Shown here piece after piece: positions 47,855 to 56,576 of a stretch of DNA of 64,000 bases. Numbering within the stretch: position 1 is the stretch's first letter; the number at the start of each line of letters is the position of its first letter. Made by a program: the position numbers and the translations under genes. The stretch is from positions 806,001 through 870,000 of the forward strand of contig NZ_AP026677.1 of the NCBI RefSeq assembly GCF_025997915.1. The letters are read 5' to 3'. The stretch comes from Aquiluna sp. KACHI24. Its GTDB lineage: Bacteria > Actinomycetota > Actinomycetes > Actinomycetales > Microbacteriaceae. The notes below the pieces were generated by a model. That model did not search any database and was not told the origin of the DNA. It saw only the letters and a program-made list of their open reading frames with translations.

Positions 47855-48890
47855 AATCACCAACGCTTTTCAGTTCGGCCTTGTTGGCACCCTGGGAGTA
47901 TTGACCGCGCTCTTGCTTGGTGCTGCAATCTCGCAGACCGCCACGATTTTGACCTATGTCGCAATCGCCATTTTCGTCGCGCTAGGGCTCGACCCAGCGG
48001 TTCGAGCGCTCACCAACCGGGGCCTACCGAGGCCATTTGCGGTTGGGATCGTAGTCACGGTTTTCTTGGGTGCTGTTGCGCTTTTGGTTTGGGCAGTTGT
48101 TCCGGCAGTTGTGAATGAGGGCCTGAAGCTAATTCGTCGAATCCCAGACTTTATTGATCAGCTAATCACCTCAGATTGGATCGCTTACTGGGACAAGCAG
48201 CTCAACGGATCGATTTCAACCGCCGCAGATAACTTCCTCACCTATCTGCTCGATTCCAGCAACTGGCCCACTTTGGTGGGTGGAGTGCTGCAAGTGGGCC
48301 TTGGGGCTGCAGCCGGTGCGGTTGGCCTACTGGTCGTGGTGATACTTTCGATCTACTTCATGGCATCAATCGAGGGCATGAAGGAGTATGTCTCCAAGTT
48401 GGTTTCCGCTTCTAAGCGCGAACGCTTCATGGCCCTTACGGATCAGGTGACCTACTCGGTTGGTCGCTGGGTAATGGGGCAGGTCACGGTCGCCGCTATT
48501 CACGCGGTAGTTCTCTCCGTTTTCCTAAGCTTCGTTTCGGCCCCATATGCGCCACTACTGGCAGTGGTTGCCTTTGTGCTCGCCATAGTGCCGCTGATTG
48601 GTTCAGTGTCAGCCGCGGTGTTTGCAACCTTGATCTCACTAGTATCTTCGCCAACCTTGGCCATCACGGTTGGTGTCTTCTACCTGATCTACCTTCAGAT
48701 TGAGGCCTACCTTGTCAGCCCAAGGGTTATGAAGCGAGCAGTATCTGTGCCTGCGGCTTTGGTTGTCATTGCGGCATTGATGGGTGGAACCCTGCTGGGC
48801 ATCCTGGGTGCGGTTATTGCAATCCCTATGGCCGCATCGGTCTTGCTAATCGTGCGCGAAGTTTGGATGCCTAGGCAGCAACTTCGCTAG
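47838..48890 (+). CDS. AI-2E family transporter-like membrane protein
   Basis: This 350-residue protein has seven to eight hydrophobic segments and the PerM/AI-2E family layout: VALGLDPAVRALTNRGLPRP after the first helices, a central amphipathic region (LIRRIPDFIDQLITSDW), and a C-terminal pair containing LQIEAYLVSPRVMKRAVSVPA. Family members export small solutes or act as Na+/H+ antiporters; AI-2 transport is not demonstrated for most of them. AGGAGG precedes ATG 47838, inside the coiled-coil gene, so the two are coupled. It ends by overlapping the convergent hydrolase by 4 nt. Confidence 0.85.
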   Translation: MEQRSRITNAFQFGLVGTLGVLTALLLGAAISQTATILTYVAIAIFVALGLDPAVRALTNRGLPRPFAVGIVVTVFLGAVALLVWAVVPAVVNEGLKLIRRIPDFIDQLITSDWIAYWDKQLNGSISTAADNFLTYLLDSSNWPTLVGGVLQVGLGAAAGAVGLLVVVILSIYFMASIEGMKEYVSKLVSASKRERFMALTDQVTYSVGRWVMGQVTVAAIHAVVLSVFLSFVSAPYAPLLAVVAFVLAIVPLIGSVSAAVFATLISLVSSPTLAITVGVFYLIYLQIEAYLVSPRVMKRAVSVPAALVVIAALMGGTLLGILGAVIAIPMAASVLLIVREVWMPRQQLR

Positions 48891-49594
48891 TAGTGAGTTG
48901 GTAGCTCTGGGCTCCCTGGCAAGATGATTTGCGCAATCTGGTTCAGCACTCTTCGAGTGGCCTTCTCCCCTACCCACAGATGCTTCTCGCCATCAAAGGC
49001 GTAGACCACCGCGTTCTGCACAATCCCAAAGCGCTCGGCAGCCTGCGGTGGCTGAAGATAGTCATCCAACTCGGGCACCAATACATGCATCGGAACATCA
49101 CCGCTGTTCCAACGCCTTAGATCTTCATCGGTTGCTCGGTGCAGCGGCGGTGATAGCAGGATGGCACCTTGGATATCGTTTTCTGGGCCATATTTGATGG
49201 CAAGTTCGGTACCAAAGGACCAACCCACCAACCAGAGGTTCTTTAGGCCTCGCTGTTTACAGAACTCAACGGCCGCCGCAACATCAAAGCGCTCTAGATT
49301 TCCTCCGTCAAAGCTTCCCGTCGATTTACCTCTTGGTGACTCGGTGCCGCGAGTGTTGAATCTAAGCACCGCAACCCCCAGTAGCTCAGGCAGTCGATTA
49401 GCGGCCTTGCGATAAATGTGAGAGTCCATGAAACCACCGTGGGTGGGAAGTGGATGAAGAGTTATCAGCGTCGCGATAGGTTCATGGCCAATTGGAAGCG
49501 CTAGCTCGCCAACCAGGGTTTGACCATCTTCAGTGTGAAGCTCGATCTCTTCGCGAATAGCAGGGAGCTCGGTGGCGGCCTTGATCTCTTCCAC
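48887..49594 (-). CDS. Alpha/beta hydrolase
   Basis: This 235-residue soluble hydrolase has the nucleophile elbow GWSFGTE (GxSxG), a likely catalytic Asp in PELDDYLQP and His in DGEKHLWVG. The oxyanion side is near TLHPLPTHGGFM. It fits the dienelactone-hydrolase-like/YtfP-type small hydrolases that act on esters; the substrate is unknown. The GTG start at 49592-49594 shares one base with the stop of the upstream Cys/His protein, so the three genes 50467-48887 are one minus-strand transcript. Confidence 0.85.
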   Translation of the reverse strand: MEEIKAATELPAIREEIELHTEDGQTLVGELALPIGHEPIATLITLHPLPTHGGFMDSHIYRKAANRLPELLGVAVLRFNTRGTESPRGKSTGSFDGGNLERFDVAAAVEFCKQRGLKNLWLVGWSFGTELAIKYGPENDIQGAILLSPPLHRATDEDLRRWNSGDVPMHVLVPELDDYLQPPQAAERFGIVQNAVVYAFDGEKHLWVGEKATRRVLNQIAQIILPGSPELPTHY

Positions 49595-49887
49595 TAGTGC
49601 AGGACCCCATCAAAGAGTTTCCAGCAGTGATTGTGGAAGTGACGCCTTGACTGAACTCCGCGATGCACATCCCAGGCAACCGTGTGGATCACACCCTGCG
49701 AAATTGTGAGCGAACAAACCGGGCAGATCCAACTCTTGCCCTCTTCCTGGGAGTTACCCCAGGTTTGTTGCACTTGAAATTCGTAGCCACGCTTGATTTC
49801 GGTTTTTGGCAGCGAGAGTCGAACTCGGTTTAGGTCCAGCTCTTCGATCTTGATTGGTGCCTGCCGGCGACGTTTGCCGCGCGCCAC
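49594..49887 (-). CDS. Small Cys/His-rich protein, probable zinc-binding
   Basis: This 97-residue protein starts with a basic stretch (VARGKRRRQ). Its C-terminal half holds CPVC (residues 55 and 58), His68, His75 and HFHNHC (83-88), a spacing suited to one zinc site. Proteins of this kind are common in Actinobacteria and are sometimes labelled ATP/GTP-binding, although no P-loop is present. Function is unknown. GTG 49887 begins 1 nt after the transglycosylase stop; an in-frame ATG about 60 nt earlier would overlap that gene. The start is moderately certain. Confidence 0.68.
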   Translation of the reverse strand: MARGKRRRQAPIKIEELDLNRVRLSLPKTEIKRGYEFQVQQTWGNSQEEGKSWICPVCSLTISQGVIHTVAWDVHRGVQSRRHFHNHCWKLFDGVLH

Positions 49888-49888
49888 T

Positions 49889-50467
49889 TTAGTACCAGCC
49901 GCGTCTATCGGAGTGAGCAAGGGCAGAACAGGGCTTGCCATAGCGACCCTTGATGTAGCCAATGCCCCACTTGATCTGAGTCTCAGGGTTAGTGCGCCAG
50001 TCCGCACCAGCTGAAGCCATCTTGCTACCGGGTAGTGACTGCGGGATGCCATACGCACCGGAGGACTTGTTTTCTGCGTTCCAGCGCCAGTTGCTCTCGC
50101 GCTCCCACAACTTCACCAAACAGGAATATTGGTTGTAGTCCCAGCCTTTGGCATTGACCATCTCTAGCGCAAACGCTTTGGCTGTGTTTGGGACTGGGTA
50201 GGGTGCGGAATTGATAAACAGTGCATCGCCACCGGTCAGTAGTTCAAACCCGCCGCGAGTGAAGTCTTCATCGTTGTCGATCTCAATGATTTCGAGTTGC
50301 TGGAACTCTTCTTCAGGGCCCTCAAAGACCTGCACGGTCTGAGCAGAAGCGATCTGTCCCGAGTAGGGGTCAACAGCGGTAACCAGCACCAGCGAAGCCA
50401 CAAAAACAAAGCCCAGCGCCGGTAGTAGGCGGGGCTTAGTTTCGCGCTTAAGACTGTGTTTACCCAA
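49889..50467 (-). CDS. Exported transglycosylase-like (SLT/Rpf-type) protein
   Basis: This 192-residue protein has a basic N-terminus and one hydrophobic segment (about residues 13-33), consistent with a signal peptide or anchor. The C-terminal 85 residues form a lysozyme-like fold: CLVKLWERESNWRWNAENKSSGAYGIPQ, with the likely catalytic Glu124 in ERES. Two cysteines (116 and 180) may pair. It probably cleaves peptidoglycan glycan strands outside the cell. GGGAG precedes the TTG start at 50467. It heads a short transcript with the Cys/His protein and hydrolase. Confidence 0.85.
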   Translation of the reverse strand: MGKHSLKRETKPRLLPALGFVFVASLVLVTAVDPYSGQIASAQTVQVFEGPEEEFQQLEIIEIDNDEDFTRGGFELLTGGDALFINSAPYPVPNTAKAFALEMVNAKGWDYNQYSCLVKLWERESNWRWNAENKSSGAYGIPQSLPGSKMASAGADWRTNPETQIKWGIGYIKGRYGKPCSALAHSDRRGWY

Positions 50468-50520
50468 CAGACTCCCTTACGACAGCTTTTAACCCTAGGC
50501 GCTAATTAGCGATGAGGCAA

Positions 50521-51057
50521 TTAGCCAAGGGCTTTTTGGCAGTGCAGGGTCCTAATCACTAGGTTCAAAAAGGTGTCTACTTCAAGCCGGTCCAAGCCGT
50601 TTCTGGAGCGCCTAAAGCCTATGGTTCGAAGCTCTAACGACTCGGGGGCACTGAGCACACCCCGCTTAACATCGATGCGCTTTAGCAGTGATGCAACATC
50701 GCGCTTACTAAAGCCTTGACTCTGAACCGAGAATGACTTTTTCGCCCCGGCTTCTAAGACAGCCCTTATCTCTTTGAGGTTGCTCGCAAGCTCTTGCGAG
50801 ACCTTGGTGCGGGATGACCTGACCAACCCAGCGATCTCTCGTTCCAAGAAGATTTCGGCGAGTTTGGCGATGGCTGAATCCACGACCGGAATCTGGTAAC
50901 CGCCTGGGACTAAATCAAACTTTGCCACGTTCACCACCGCGGAGGTGACGAGCTTTAGCTCGGGGTTTTCGTATTGGCGCTGAAGTCTTTGCAAGAGCAC
51001 ATCAACCTGCTCTGGGTCATAACCCAGAACCTTTGGTTTGGTGCGCGGAAAGTCCAT
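50521..51057 (-). CDS. DivIVA-domain-containing protein
   Basis: This 178-residue cytoplasmic protein carries two or three copies of a DivIVA-like motif: VLGYDPEQVDVLLQRLQRQ at the N-terminus, FSKRDVASLLKRID near 118, and a final IGFRRSRNGLDRLEVDTFL. The middle is helical and charged. It follows cdsA after 2 nt on the same strand, so it is coexpressed with lipid synthesis and frr. DivIVA-type proteins sense membrane curvature; a role at the cell pole or septum is a reasonable inference. Confidence 0.78.
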   Translation of the reverse strand: MDFPRTKPKVLGYDPEQVDVLLQRLQRQYENPELKLVTSAVVNVAKFDLVPGGYQIPVVDSAIAKLAEIFLEREIAGLVRSSRTKVSQELASNLKEIRAVLEAGAKKSFSVQSQGFSKRDVASLLKRIDVKRGVLSAPESLELRTIGFRRSRNGLDRLEVDTFLNLVIRTLHCQKALG

Positions 51058-51059
51058 GC

Positions 51060-51884
51060 CTAGAACACTACGTGAGAAAGTAGGTAGGCAATAAAAGTTG
51101 ATGGCAAAAGGGAATCTAAGCGGTCCATAACACCTCCATGCCCGGGAAGCACATCCCCCATGTCCTTCACTTCAAGATCTCGTTTGATCAGTGACTCAGA
51201 CAGATCCCCCATGACCGAGCTGATGAGTATTGCTAGGCCAAAGACTAAGCCGAACCAAATGCTCTCGCCCAATAGCCATACAGTTGTTACTCCACCAAAT
51301 ATTGCACCAACCGCGGAAGCAAGTAAACCCTCCCAGGTTTTCTTGGGGCTAATTTCTGGTGAAAGTTTGGTTCTGCCCCAAACCCTGCCAATCAAATACC
51401 CAAAAGAGTCAATAGCAACCGTGGTCAGCACAAACCCAAATACCCAAATCGTGCCGTTCTCTTTTTGAATCAGCAGTGCCCCGAAGCTTATTAGCAGCGG
51501 GATGTAGATCATTATGAAAGCGCTAGCACCGAAATCGCGCAGGGTTGCTTTCGTCGACTGCCATTTTTTGGCAAGCAATAAAAACAACAGTCGCCAGGAG
51601 ACCATCACACCGATCGCAACCCAGATAGTGAGCCACTGCCCCTGGGGTCCAAAGTAGAAAGCCATCAAAGGTGTCAAAAATGCTGCGATGGTAGCTGGAA
51701 TTCTCGGGACATGCCAACCGCTTTTGCGCATCGCGGTCGCTAACTCCCAGACTCCCCCGGCTGCAGCCAGGGCGGTGAGAAGGACGAAAAGGAGCGGCTG
51801 AATCAGTGAAAGAAGGAAAATTCCACCCAGCCCAAATCCGACCAGTAACCGAGTTACTAGGGACTTGGACTTGGTCTCTTCCAA
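51060..51884 (-). CDS. cdsA: Phosphatidate cytidylyltransferase
   Basis: CdsA makes CDP-diacylglycerol from phosphatidate and CTP in the membrane, the precursor of phosphatidylglycerol and phosphatidylinositol. The 274 residues have about eight hydrophobic segments and the full signature near the C-terminus: SPKKTWEGLLAS, then GDLSESLIKRDLEVKDMG and LPGHGGVMDRLDS. The TTG start at 51884 is directly next to the frr stop, with GAGG inside frr as ribosome site. The order frr-cdsA is conserved in Actinobacteria. Confidence 0.95.
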   Translation of the reverse strand: MEETKSKSLVTRLLVGFGLGGIFLLSLIQPLLFVLLTALAAAGGVWELATAMRKSGWHVPRIPATIAAFLTPLMAFYFGPQGQWLTIWVAIGVMVSWRLLFLLLAKKWQSTKATLRDFGASAFIMIYIPLLISFGALLIQKENGTIWVFGFVLTTVAIDSFGYLIGRVWGRTKLSPEISPKKTWEGLLASAVGAIFGGVTTVWLLGESIWFGLVFGLAILISSVMGDLSESLIKRDLEVKDMGDVLPGHGGVMDRLDSLLPSTFIAYLLSHVVF

Positions 51885-52445
51885 CTAAACCTCGAGCAGT
51901 TCTGCTTCTTTGTTCTTTAGCGACTCATCGATCTTGTCGATGTGTAGCTTGGTGATGGACTCGAGCTCCTTCTCGGCACGCTCAACCTCATCTTCACCGG
52001 CGCCACCGTCCTTCTTCAAGGCCTCTAGGTCTTCTTTGGCTTTGCGGCGGATGTTGCGAACCGAGACGCGTCCATGCTCGGCCTTGTCGCGAGTGAGCTT
52101 GACATACTCCTTGCGACGCTCTTCGGTGAGCTCTGGGAGGTTTAGACGAATCACAGAACCATCGTTGTTTGGCTGAGCACCTAGGTTTGGCATCGCCTGC
52201 AGCGCGGTCTCAATCGCCTTTAGTGCACTCTTGTCATAAGGGGTGATCAAGATTGAGCGCGCCTCTGGGTTCTGAATACCACCGAGCTGGCCAAGCGGAG
52301 TTGGGGTGCCGTAATAGTCGACCATTACCTTCTGGAACATCGCAGGGTTAGCGCGACCGGTGCGCACTGAGGCAAAGTCCTCACGGGTGGACTCAACCGC
52401 CTTGTCCATCTTGTCTTTGCAGTCGCTAAGAATCTCTTGAATCAT
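51885..52445 (-). CDS. frr: Ribosome recycling factor
   Basis: RRF splits post-termination ribosomes together with EF-G. The 186-residue protein is the standard length, three-helix bundle plus a small domain: [18 protein letters not shown] at the start, [17 protein letters not shown], and a C-terminal helix. The ATG is at 52443-52445 after AGGGAAG. It lies 15 nt after pyrH, and the pyrH-frr-cdsA order is typical. Confidence 0.97.
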   Translation of the reverse strand: MIQEILSDCKDKMDKAVESTREDFASVRTGRANPAMFQKVMVDYYGTPTPLGQLGGIQNPEARSILITPYDKSALKAIETALQAMPNLGAQPNNDGSVIRLNLPELTEERRKEYVKLTRDKAEHGRVSVRNIRRKAKEDLEALKKDGGAGEDEVERAEKELESITKLHIDKIDESLKNKEAELLEV

Positions 52446-52460
52446 TTCTTCCCTATCTCT

Positions 52461-53159
52461 CTAAGCTCTAACCGCAGTGCCTACTGGCTCACCCAGCAGG
52501 GCCGCGGAAACATCTTCCATACCAAATACCCGCATCGGCATCTTGTTGTCCATGCAGAGCGAAAACGCCGTGGCATCAACCACCTTCAAGCCTTGAATCA
52601 ATGCGTCCTGGTAGCTAACCTCGGTCAGCTTCTTGGCATCTGGGTTCTTTCTTGGGTCGGCCGAGTAAACCCCGTCAACGCCATTCTTTGCAACCAAAAC
52701 CTCATCGGCGTGCACTTCGAGAGCTCGCTGAGCAGCGACCGTGTCGGTTGAGAAGTAAGGCAATCCCGCACCCGCACCAAAGATCACAACGCGACCCTTT
52801 TCTAGGTGTCGAATGGCGCGAAGTGGCAGGTAAGGTTCGGCAACCTGAGCCATGGTGATGGCGCTTTGAACTCGAACATCGCCTCCGGCTTGTTCGATAA
52901 AGTCCTGCAGCGCGAGGGCATTCATGACGGTGCCCAACATACCCATGTAGTCCGCTCGGGAGCGGTCGATACCTCGGTTTGAAAGCTCGGCACCTCGGAA
53001 GAAGTTTCCACCACCAACCACGATGGCAATTTCAACGTCTTTGGCAGCGACAGCAATGTCCTTTGCGATCTTGGAAACCACATCTGGGTTGACACCCAGG
53101 GACCCGCCACCAAAGGCTTCACCGGAGAGTTTTAGTAGGACTCTGCGCTTCTTAGACAT
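52461..53159 (-). CDS. pyrH: UMP kinase
   Basis: It phosphorylates UMP to UDP in pyrimidine biosynthesis, using the amino acid kinase fold. The 232 residues start [19 protein letters not shown], with [10 protein letters not shown] next and [18 protein letters not shown] near the C-terminus. GGAGG precedes the ATG at 53157-53159. A terminator separates it from tsf, so the unit pyrH-frr-cdsA probably has its own promoter in the 107-bp gap. Confidence 0.97.
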   Translation of the reverse strand: MSKKRRVLLKLSGEAFGGGSLGVNPDVVSKIAKDIAVAAKDVEIAIVVGGGNFFRGAELSNRGIDRSRADYMGMLGTVMNALALQDFIEQAGGDVRVQSAITMAQVAEPYLPLRAIRHLEKGRVVIFGAGAGLPYFSTDTVAAQRALEVHADEVLVAKNGVDGVYSADPRKNPDAKKLTEVSYQDALIQGLKVVDATAFSLCMDNKMPMRVFGMEDVSAALLGEPVGTAVRA

Positions 53160-53222
53160 AAGAATTCCTCCGGTGATTCTGGGCTTAGATGCGCCCAGAT
53201 AATCCTAGGGCGAGAAAAGACA

Positions 53223-53250
53223 ACGGGCCCGGTCTTTCGACCGAGCCCGT
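53223..53250 (-). terminator. Rho-independent terminator downstream of tsf
   Basis: The arms ACGGGCCCGGTC and GACCGAGCCCGT form a GC-rich stem with one mismatch around TTTC. On the minus strand the stem is followed by a T-rich stretch containing TTTT. It lies 16 bp after the tsf stop and ends the rpsB-tsf transcript. A T-run also follows on the plus strand. Confidence 0.85.
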
Positions 53251-53266
53251 CCTAGTTTTTTGCTAA

Positions 53267-54094
53267 TTACGCTCCAACGCGGAAGCGAACAAAGCTGGTG
53301 ACCTTTAGGCCTGCGTTCTCAAGAACTTTGCCAACCGAGAACTTGTTGTCCTTGGCGAAGTCCTGGTCAAGTAGACAGGTCTCCTTGAAGAAGCCGGTGA
53401 CACGACCCTCAACGATCTTGGCCAAAGCTGCCTCTGGCTTGCCCTCGTTACGAGCGGTCTCCTCAGCGATCTCGCGCTCTTTGGCAACGATCTCGGCTGG
53501 GACATCCTCACGGGATAGGTAGGTTGGGTTGAAAGCTGCGATGTGAACTGCAACGTCGTGAGCAGTGTCAGCATCTGCGCCCTCGTAAGCAACCAACACA
53601 CCTACCTGTGGAGGTAGGTCACGGCTGGTGCGGTGCATGTAAGCGTCAACGCCAGCTGCGGAAACCACAGCGATGCGACGAAGCTCAACCTTCTCACCCA
53701 TGATTGCGGCCTGGTCGGTGATTGCATCTGCAACGGTTGCAGATCCGTGAGGCGCAGCAAGAGCTGCCTCAACGGTCTCTGCACCAGCTGCAACTGCAGC
53801 GTCAGCAACTGCCTCAGCCAAAGCGACGAAGTTGTCTGCCTTAGCAACGAAGTCGGTCTCGCAAGCTAGCTCAATCAGAGTTCCCTTGCCACCGGATACG
53901 CGCGCCACAACCAAACCGTTGGAGGTGGTGCGACCCTCGCGCTTTGAAACACCCTTCAGGCCCTTGAGACGTAGTAGCTCAAATGCCTTCTCGATGTCTC
54001 CGTTGGCCTCGTCAAGAGCGCCCTTGCAGTCCATCATTCCGGCGCCTGACTTCTCGCGAAGCGCCTTTACATCTGCGGCGGTGTAGTTAGCCAT
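53267..54094 (-). CDS. tsf: Elongation factor Ts
   Basis: EF-Ts recycles EF-Tu by exchanging GDP for GTP. The 275-residue protein has the UBA-like N-terminal domain (MANYTAADVKALREKSGAG) and the EF-Tu contact motif CETDFVAKADNF. The reading frame continues upstream, but ATG 54094, just 2 nt after the rpsB stop, is the family start. A terminator follows at 53223-53250. Confidence 0.97.
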   Translation of the reverse strand: MANYTAADVKALREKSGAGMMDCKGALDEANGDIEKAFELLRLKGLKGVSKREGRTTSNGLVVARVSGGKGTLIELACETDFVAKADNFVALAEAVADAAVAAGAETVEAALAAPHGSATVADAITDQAAIMGEKVELRRIAVVSAAGVDAYMHRTSRDLPPQVGVLVAYEGADADTAHDVAVHIAAFNPTYLSREDVPAEIVAKEREIAEETARNEGKPEAALAKIVEGRVTGFFKETCLLDQDFAKDNKFSVGKVLENAGLKVTSFVRFRVGA

Positions 54095-54096
54095 GC

Positions 54097-54915
54097 TTAT
54101 GCATCCTTCTGAGCCGAGGTCTCCTCGGCTACGGTCTCTGCGGCTGGAGTCTCGGAAGCTGCGCCGCCCTCGAGAAGCTCGCGCTCCCACTCAGCTAGTG
54201 GCTCAGCCTCTTCGCCACCCTTCTGGTGGCGAGCGATCATGCCGTCAGCTGCTGCGTCGGCAATGACCTTGGTCAGGATCTCGATGGCGCGGATTGCGTC
54301 ATCGTTTCCTGGAATACCAATGTTTACGTCATCTGGGTCACAGTTGGTGTCCAAGATGCCGATTACTGGGATGCCCAGCTTCTTCGCCTCGGTGATGGCT
54401 AGGTGCTCCTTGTTGGTGTCGACAACCCACAGCGCACTCGGGGTGCGTGCAATGTTGCGGATACCGCCGAGAACCTTCTCTAGCTTCTCCTTCTCGCGGC
54501 GAAGGATTAGTAGCTCCTTCTTGGTGAGACCCGACTTCGAAGTGTCATCAAAGTCCATGGTCTCCAGCTCCTTCAGGCGCTGAATTCTCTTGTTAACGGT
54601 GTTGAAGTTGGTCAGTAGACCACCTAGCCAACGCTCGTTGATGAATGGCTGACCTACGCGCTTTGCCTCAGTGGCAACGACTTCCTGAGCCTGCTTCTTG
54701 GTGCCAACGAACATGATGCTTCCGCCGTTTGCGACTAGGTCGCGAACGTAGTTGTAAGCCTTGTCGATGTGCTCTACAGACTGCTGTAGGTCGATGATGT
54801 AGATACCCGAGCGATCAGTCAGAATGAATCGCTTCATCTTTGGGTTCCAACGACGGGTCTGGTGCCCGAAGTGGACGCCAGCGTCAAGCAGCTGGCGAAC
54901 GGTTACAGTGGCCAT
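54097..54915 (-). CDS. rpsB: 30S ribosomal protein S2
   Basis: S2 sits on the back of the 30S head-body junction. The 272 residues start [19 protein letters not shown], the family signature, and have an Ala/Glu/Thr-rich C-terminal tail of about 35 residues. AAAGGAGGGG precedes the ATG at 54913-54915. The frame is open further upstream, but that is leader sequence. The order rpsB-tsf is universal. Confidence 0.98.
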   Translation of the reverse strand: MATVTVRQLLDAGVHFGHQTRRWNPKMKRFILTDRSGIYIIDLQQSVEHIDKAYNYVRDLVANGGSIMFVGTKKQAQEVVATEAKRVGQPFINERWLGGLLTNFNTVNKRIQRLKELETMDFDDTSKSGLTKKELLILRREKEKLEKVLGGIRNIARTPSALWVVDTNKEHLAITEAKKLGIPVIGILDTNCDPDDVNIGIPGNDDAIRAIEILTKVIADAAADGMIARHQKGGEEAEPLAEWERELLEGGAASETPAAETVAEETSAQKDA

Positions 54916-54929
54916 GCGGCCCCTCCTTT

Positions 54930-55028
54930 GGGCATAAATATGCCCCTCAGTTCCATGCTTTGATCGGTTGATCAAAACCCTGGTGCCCTCTCCAAACAGA
55001 ACCGCACTTGTCGGACCGAGCTGTTTGG
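54930..55028 (-). promoter_or_regulatory. Structured rpsB leader
   Basis: Two strong stems lie in the minus-strand leader. CCAAACAG at 54992-54999 pairs perfectly with CTGTTTGG at 55021-55028. GGGCATA at 54930-54936 pairs with TATGCCC at 54939-54945, directly beside the rpsB ribosome site (54922-54927 on the plus strand). Ribosomal protein S2 represses its own operon in other bacteria; a similar role here is inference. The gap to the divergent M23 gene is 245 bp and no other gene is seen in it. Confidence 0.5.
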
Positions 55029-55160
55029 GTGCGTAAGGACACGCGAATTCGGCCTGAGCAATGCTCAAGCCGTAGCACCAGCATAACAGCGAGACGTCTA
55101 GTTATCCACCGTTTTATTTGCAGGAATTTGCCCTAATTTCATCGACTGCAGACTCACTTC

Positions 55161-55637
55161 ATGTTGAAACTGATCTCGATCTTGATCCTCACCCTGCAAG
55201 CAGTCACGCCGAGGCTCCAAACGGAGTTTTGGGCCGAACCGATCCCGTTCTTTCACGAAAACGTTCAGGAGCAGTACCTCGCACCAGTTAGCAAGTATGG
55301 CGCTGGCCATCGCGGGGTGGACTTTCATTTGGCTCCCAATGAAGCGATCTCGGCACCAGCCACAGGAACGCTGGCGTTTTCGGGGAAAGTGGTGAATCGA
55401 AACGTTGTAACGCTCAGGACAGCTACCCACCTGGCAAGCTTCGAGCCAGCCTGCACCGAATTCGAAGTGGGTGAGCAGATTGTCGCTGGAGAACCATTTG
55501 CGTTTCACTGTCCGGCAGGTAGCGACTATGAATACCACTGTGAGAACTGCGTGCATTTCTCGGTTAGGGACGAGAACGGCTACCTCTCTCCAATCCAACT
55601 GATCGAACCGCTCCTGCCCAGCGTGTTGAAGGCCTAA
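55161..55637 (+). CDS. M23-family peptidase-like exported protein
   Basis: This 158-residue protein has a short hydrophobic N-terminus (MLKLISILILTLQ) and a LytM/M23 fold: GAGHRGVDFHLAP provides the first zinc ligands (His50, Asp54) and CVHFSVR the last His132. The first His of the usual HxH is replaced by Cys130. Rpsb-adjacent M23 proteins of Actinobacteria often have Cys there, as I remember them, so this may be a family trait. It could bind or modulate cell-wall hydrolysis. No ribosome site is visible at ATG 55161. It converges on xerC with a 4-nt overlap. Confidence 0.8.
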   Translation: MLKLISILILTLQAVTPRLQTEFWAEPIPFFHENVQEQYLAPVSKYGAGHRGVDFHLAPNEAISAPATGTLAFSGKVVNRNVVTLRTATHLASFEPACTEFEVGEQIVAGEPFAFHCPAGSDYEYHCENCVHFSVRDENGYLSPIQLIEPLLPSVLKA

Positions 55638-56521
55638 GCTCTGGGATGAGCTTGATCAAAACTTGTTTTGAGACGCTCTATTGAGACATGGGTGTAGATC
55701 TGGGTTGTGCCCAGCGAGGCGTGACCCAACAGCTCCTGAACAGCACGCAAATCTGCCCCATGATCCAGCAGGTGAGTTGCTGCAGAGTGACGCAGAGTGT
55801 GCGGTCCAGCTTTACCAGTCGAAGTTCTTTCCAGCTCATTTGCCACCAGCGAATAGACCTGGCGAACACCAACTCTCTTTCCGCGGGAGCTCAACAGCAA
55901 CGCCTCCGGAGAAGTTGGAATCTGGAGCTTTGGCCTTCCAAATCTCACATAGCGCTCAATCGCCTCAGCCGCATAATGACCATATGGCAGCATCCGCTGC
56001 TTCGAACCCTTACCAGTCACCATCACAAGGTTTCGGGCAAAGTCAACATCCGCCAAATCAATTCCACAAAGTTCGCTCACGCGCATGCCAGTGCCATACA
56101 GAAGCTCAAACGCGACAAGCTCCATCTGGGCAATCGGATCATCTTGAGATCTTGTTCGCATTCGATCCAGGATCTCGTCCAAAGACTTTTCGGTAGCAAC
56201 CTTTGGAAGGACCTGATCGAGCTTTGGGGACTTCAATCTCAAACCAAAATCAACCGGGATCACCCCAGCCTCAAAAAGGTGTGAGGAGAACGCTCTGACA
56301 GCCGCACTTTTTCGTGCGAGCGTTGACTTCGCTCCACCCGCCTTTGAAATGGCAAAGAGCCAATCACGCACCGCTTCGAGATCAAACGCAAGCTTTTTGG
56401 ATTGTGCGTATTCAACTAATTCACGAAGGTCGGAGCCGTAGCTCTTGATGGTGTTGGCAGCCAGACCTCGAGCGGCAAGATGCCGAAGGAATGCCTCAAG
56501 CTCAATTGAAATCCGCTCCAC
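55634..56521 (-). CDS. xerC: Tyrosine recombinase XerC
   Basis: XerC resolves chromosome dimers at dif sites together with a partner recombinase or alone. The 295 residues have an N-terminal SAM-like core-binding domain and the catalytic domain with all residues in place: Arg in GTGMRVSELCG, Lys in VTGKGSKQR, HTLRHSAATH (His and Arg), His in LGHASLGTTQIYTH, with the Tyr in IYTH. The GTG start at 56519-56521 is preceded by AGG. It follows dprA after 55 bp, as is usual in Actinobacteria. Confidence 0.95.
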   Translation of the reverse strand: MERISIELEAFLRHLAARGLAANTIKSYGSDLRELVEYAQSKKLAFDLEAVRDWLFAISKAGGAKSTLARKSAAVRAFSSHLFEAGVIPVDFGLRLKSPKLDQVLPKVATEKSLDEILDRMRTRSQDDPIAQMELVAFELLYGTGMRVSELCGIDLADVDFARNLVMVTGKGSKQRMLPYGHYAAEAIERYVRFGRPKLQIPTSPEALLLSSRGKRVGVRQVYSLVANELERTSTGKAGPHTLRHSAATHLLDHGADLRAVQELLGHASLGTTQIYTHVSIERLKTSFDQAHPRA

Positions 56522-56576
56522 AAACCTAAGACTAAATGCCTCGCTGAGAATCTTGGCTGAGGTGCTCAGTTCGCAG

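Noticed and set aside
54916-55068. Extended N-terminus of S2 from an upstream start
   Set aside because: The extra 51 residues are translated from a structured leader, have no homology to S2 and are preceded by no ribosome site.
55688-56284. 198-residue plus-strand frame antisense to xerC
   Set aside because: It has no family features and lies opposite a recombinase whose active residues are all intact.
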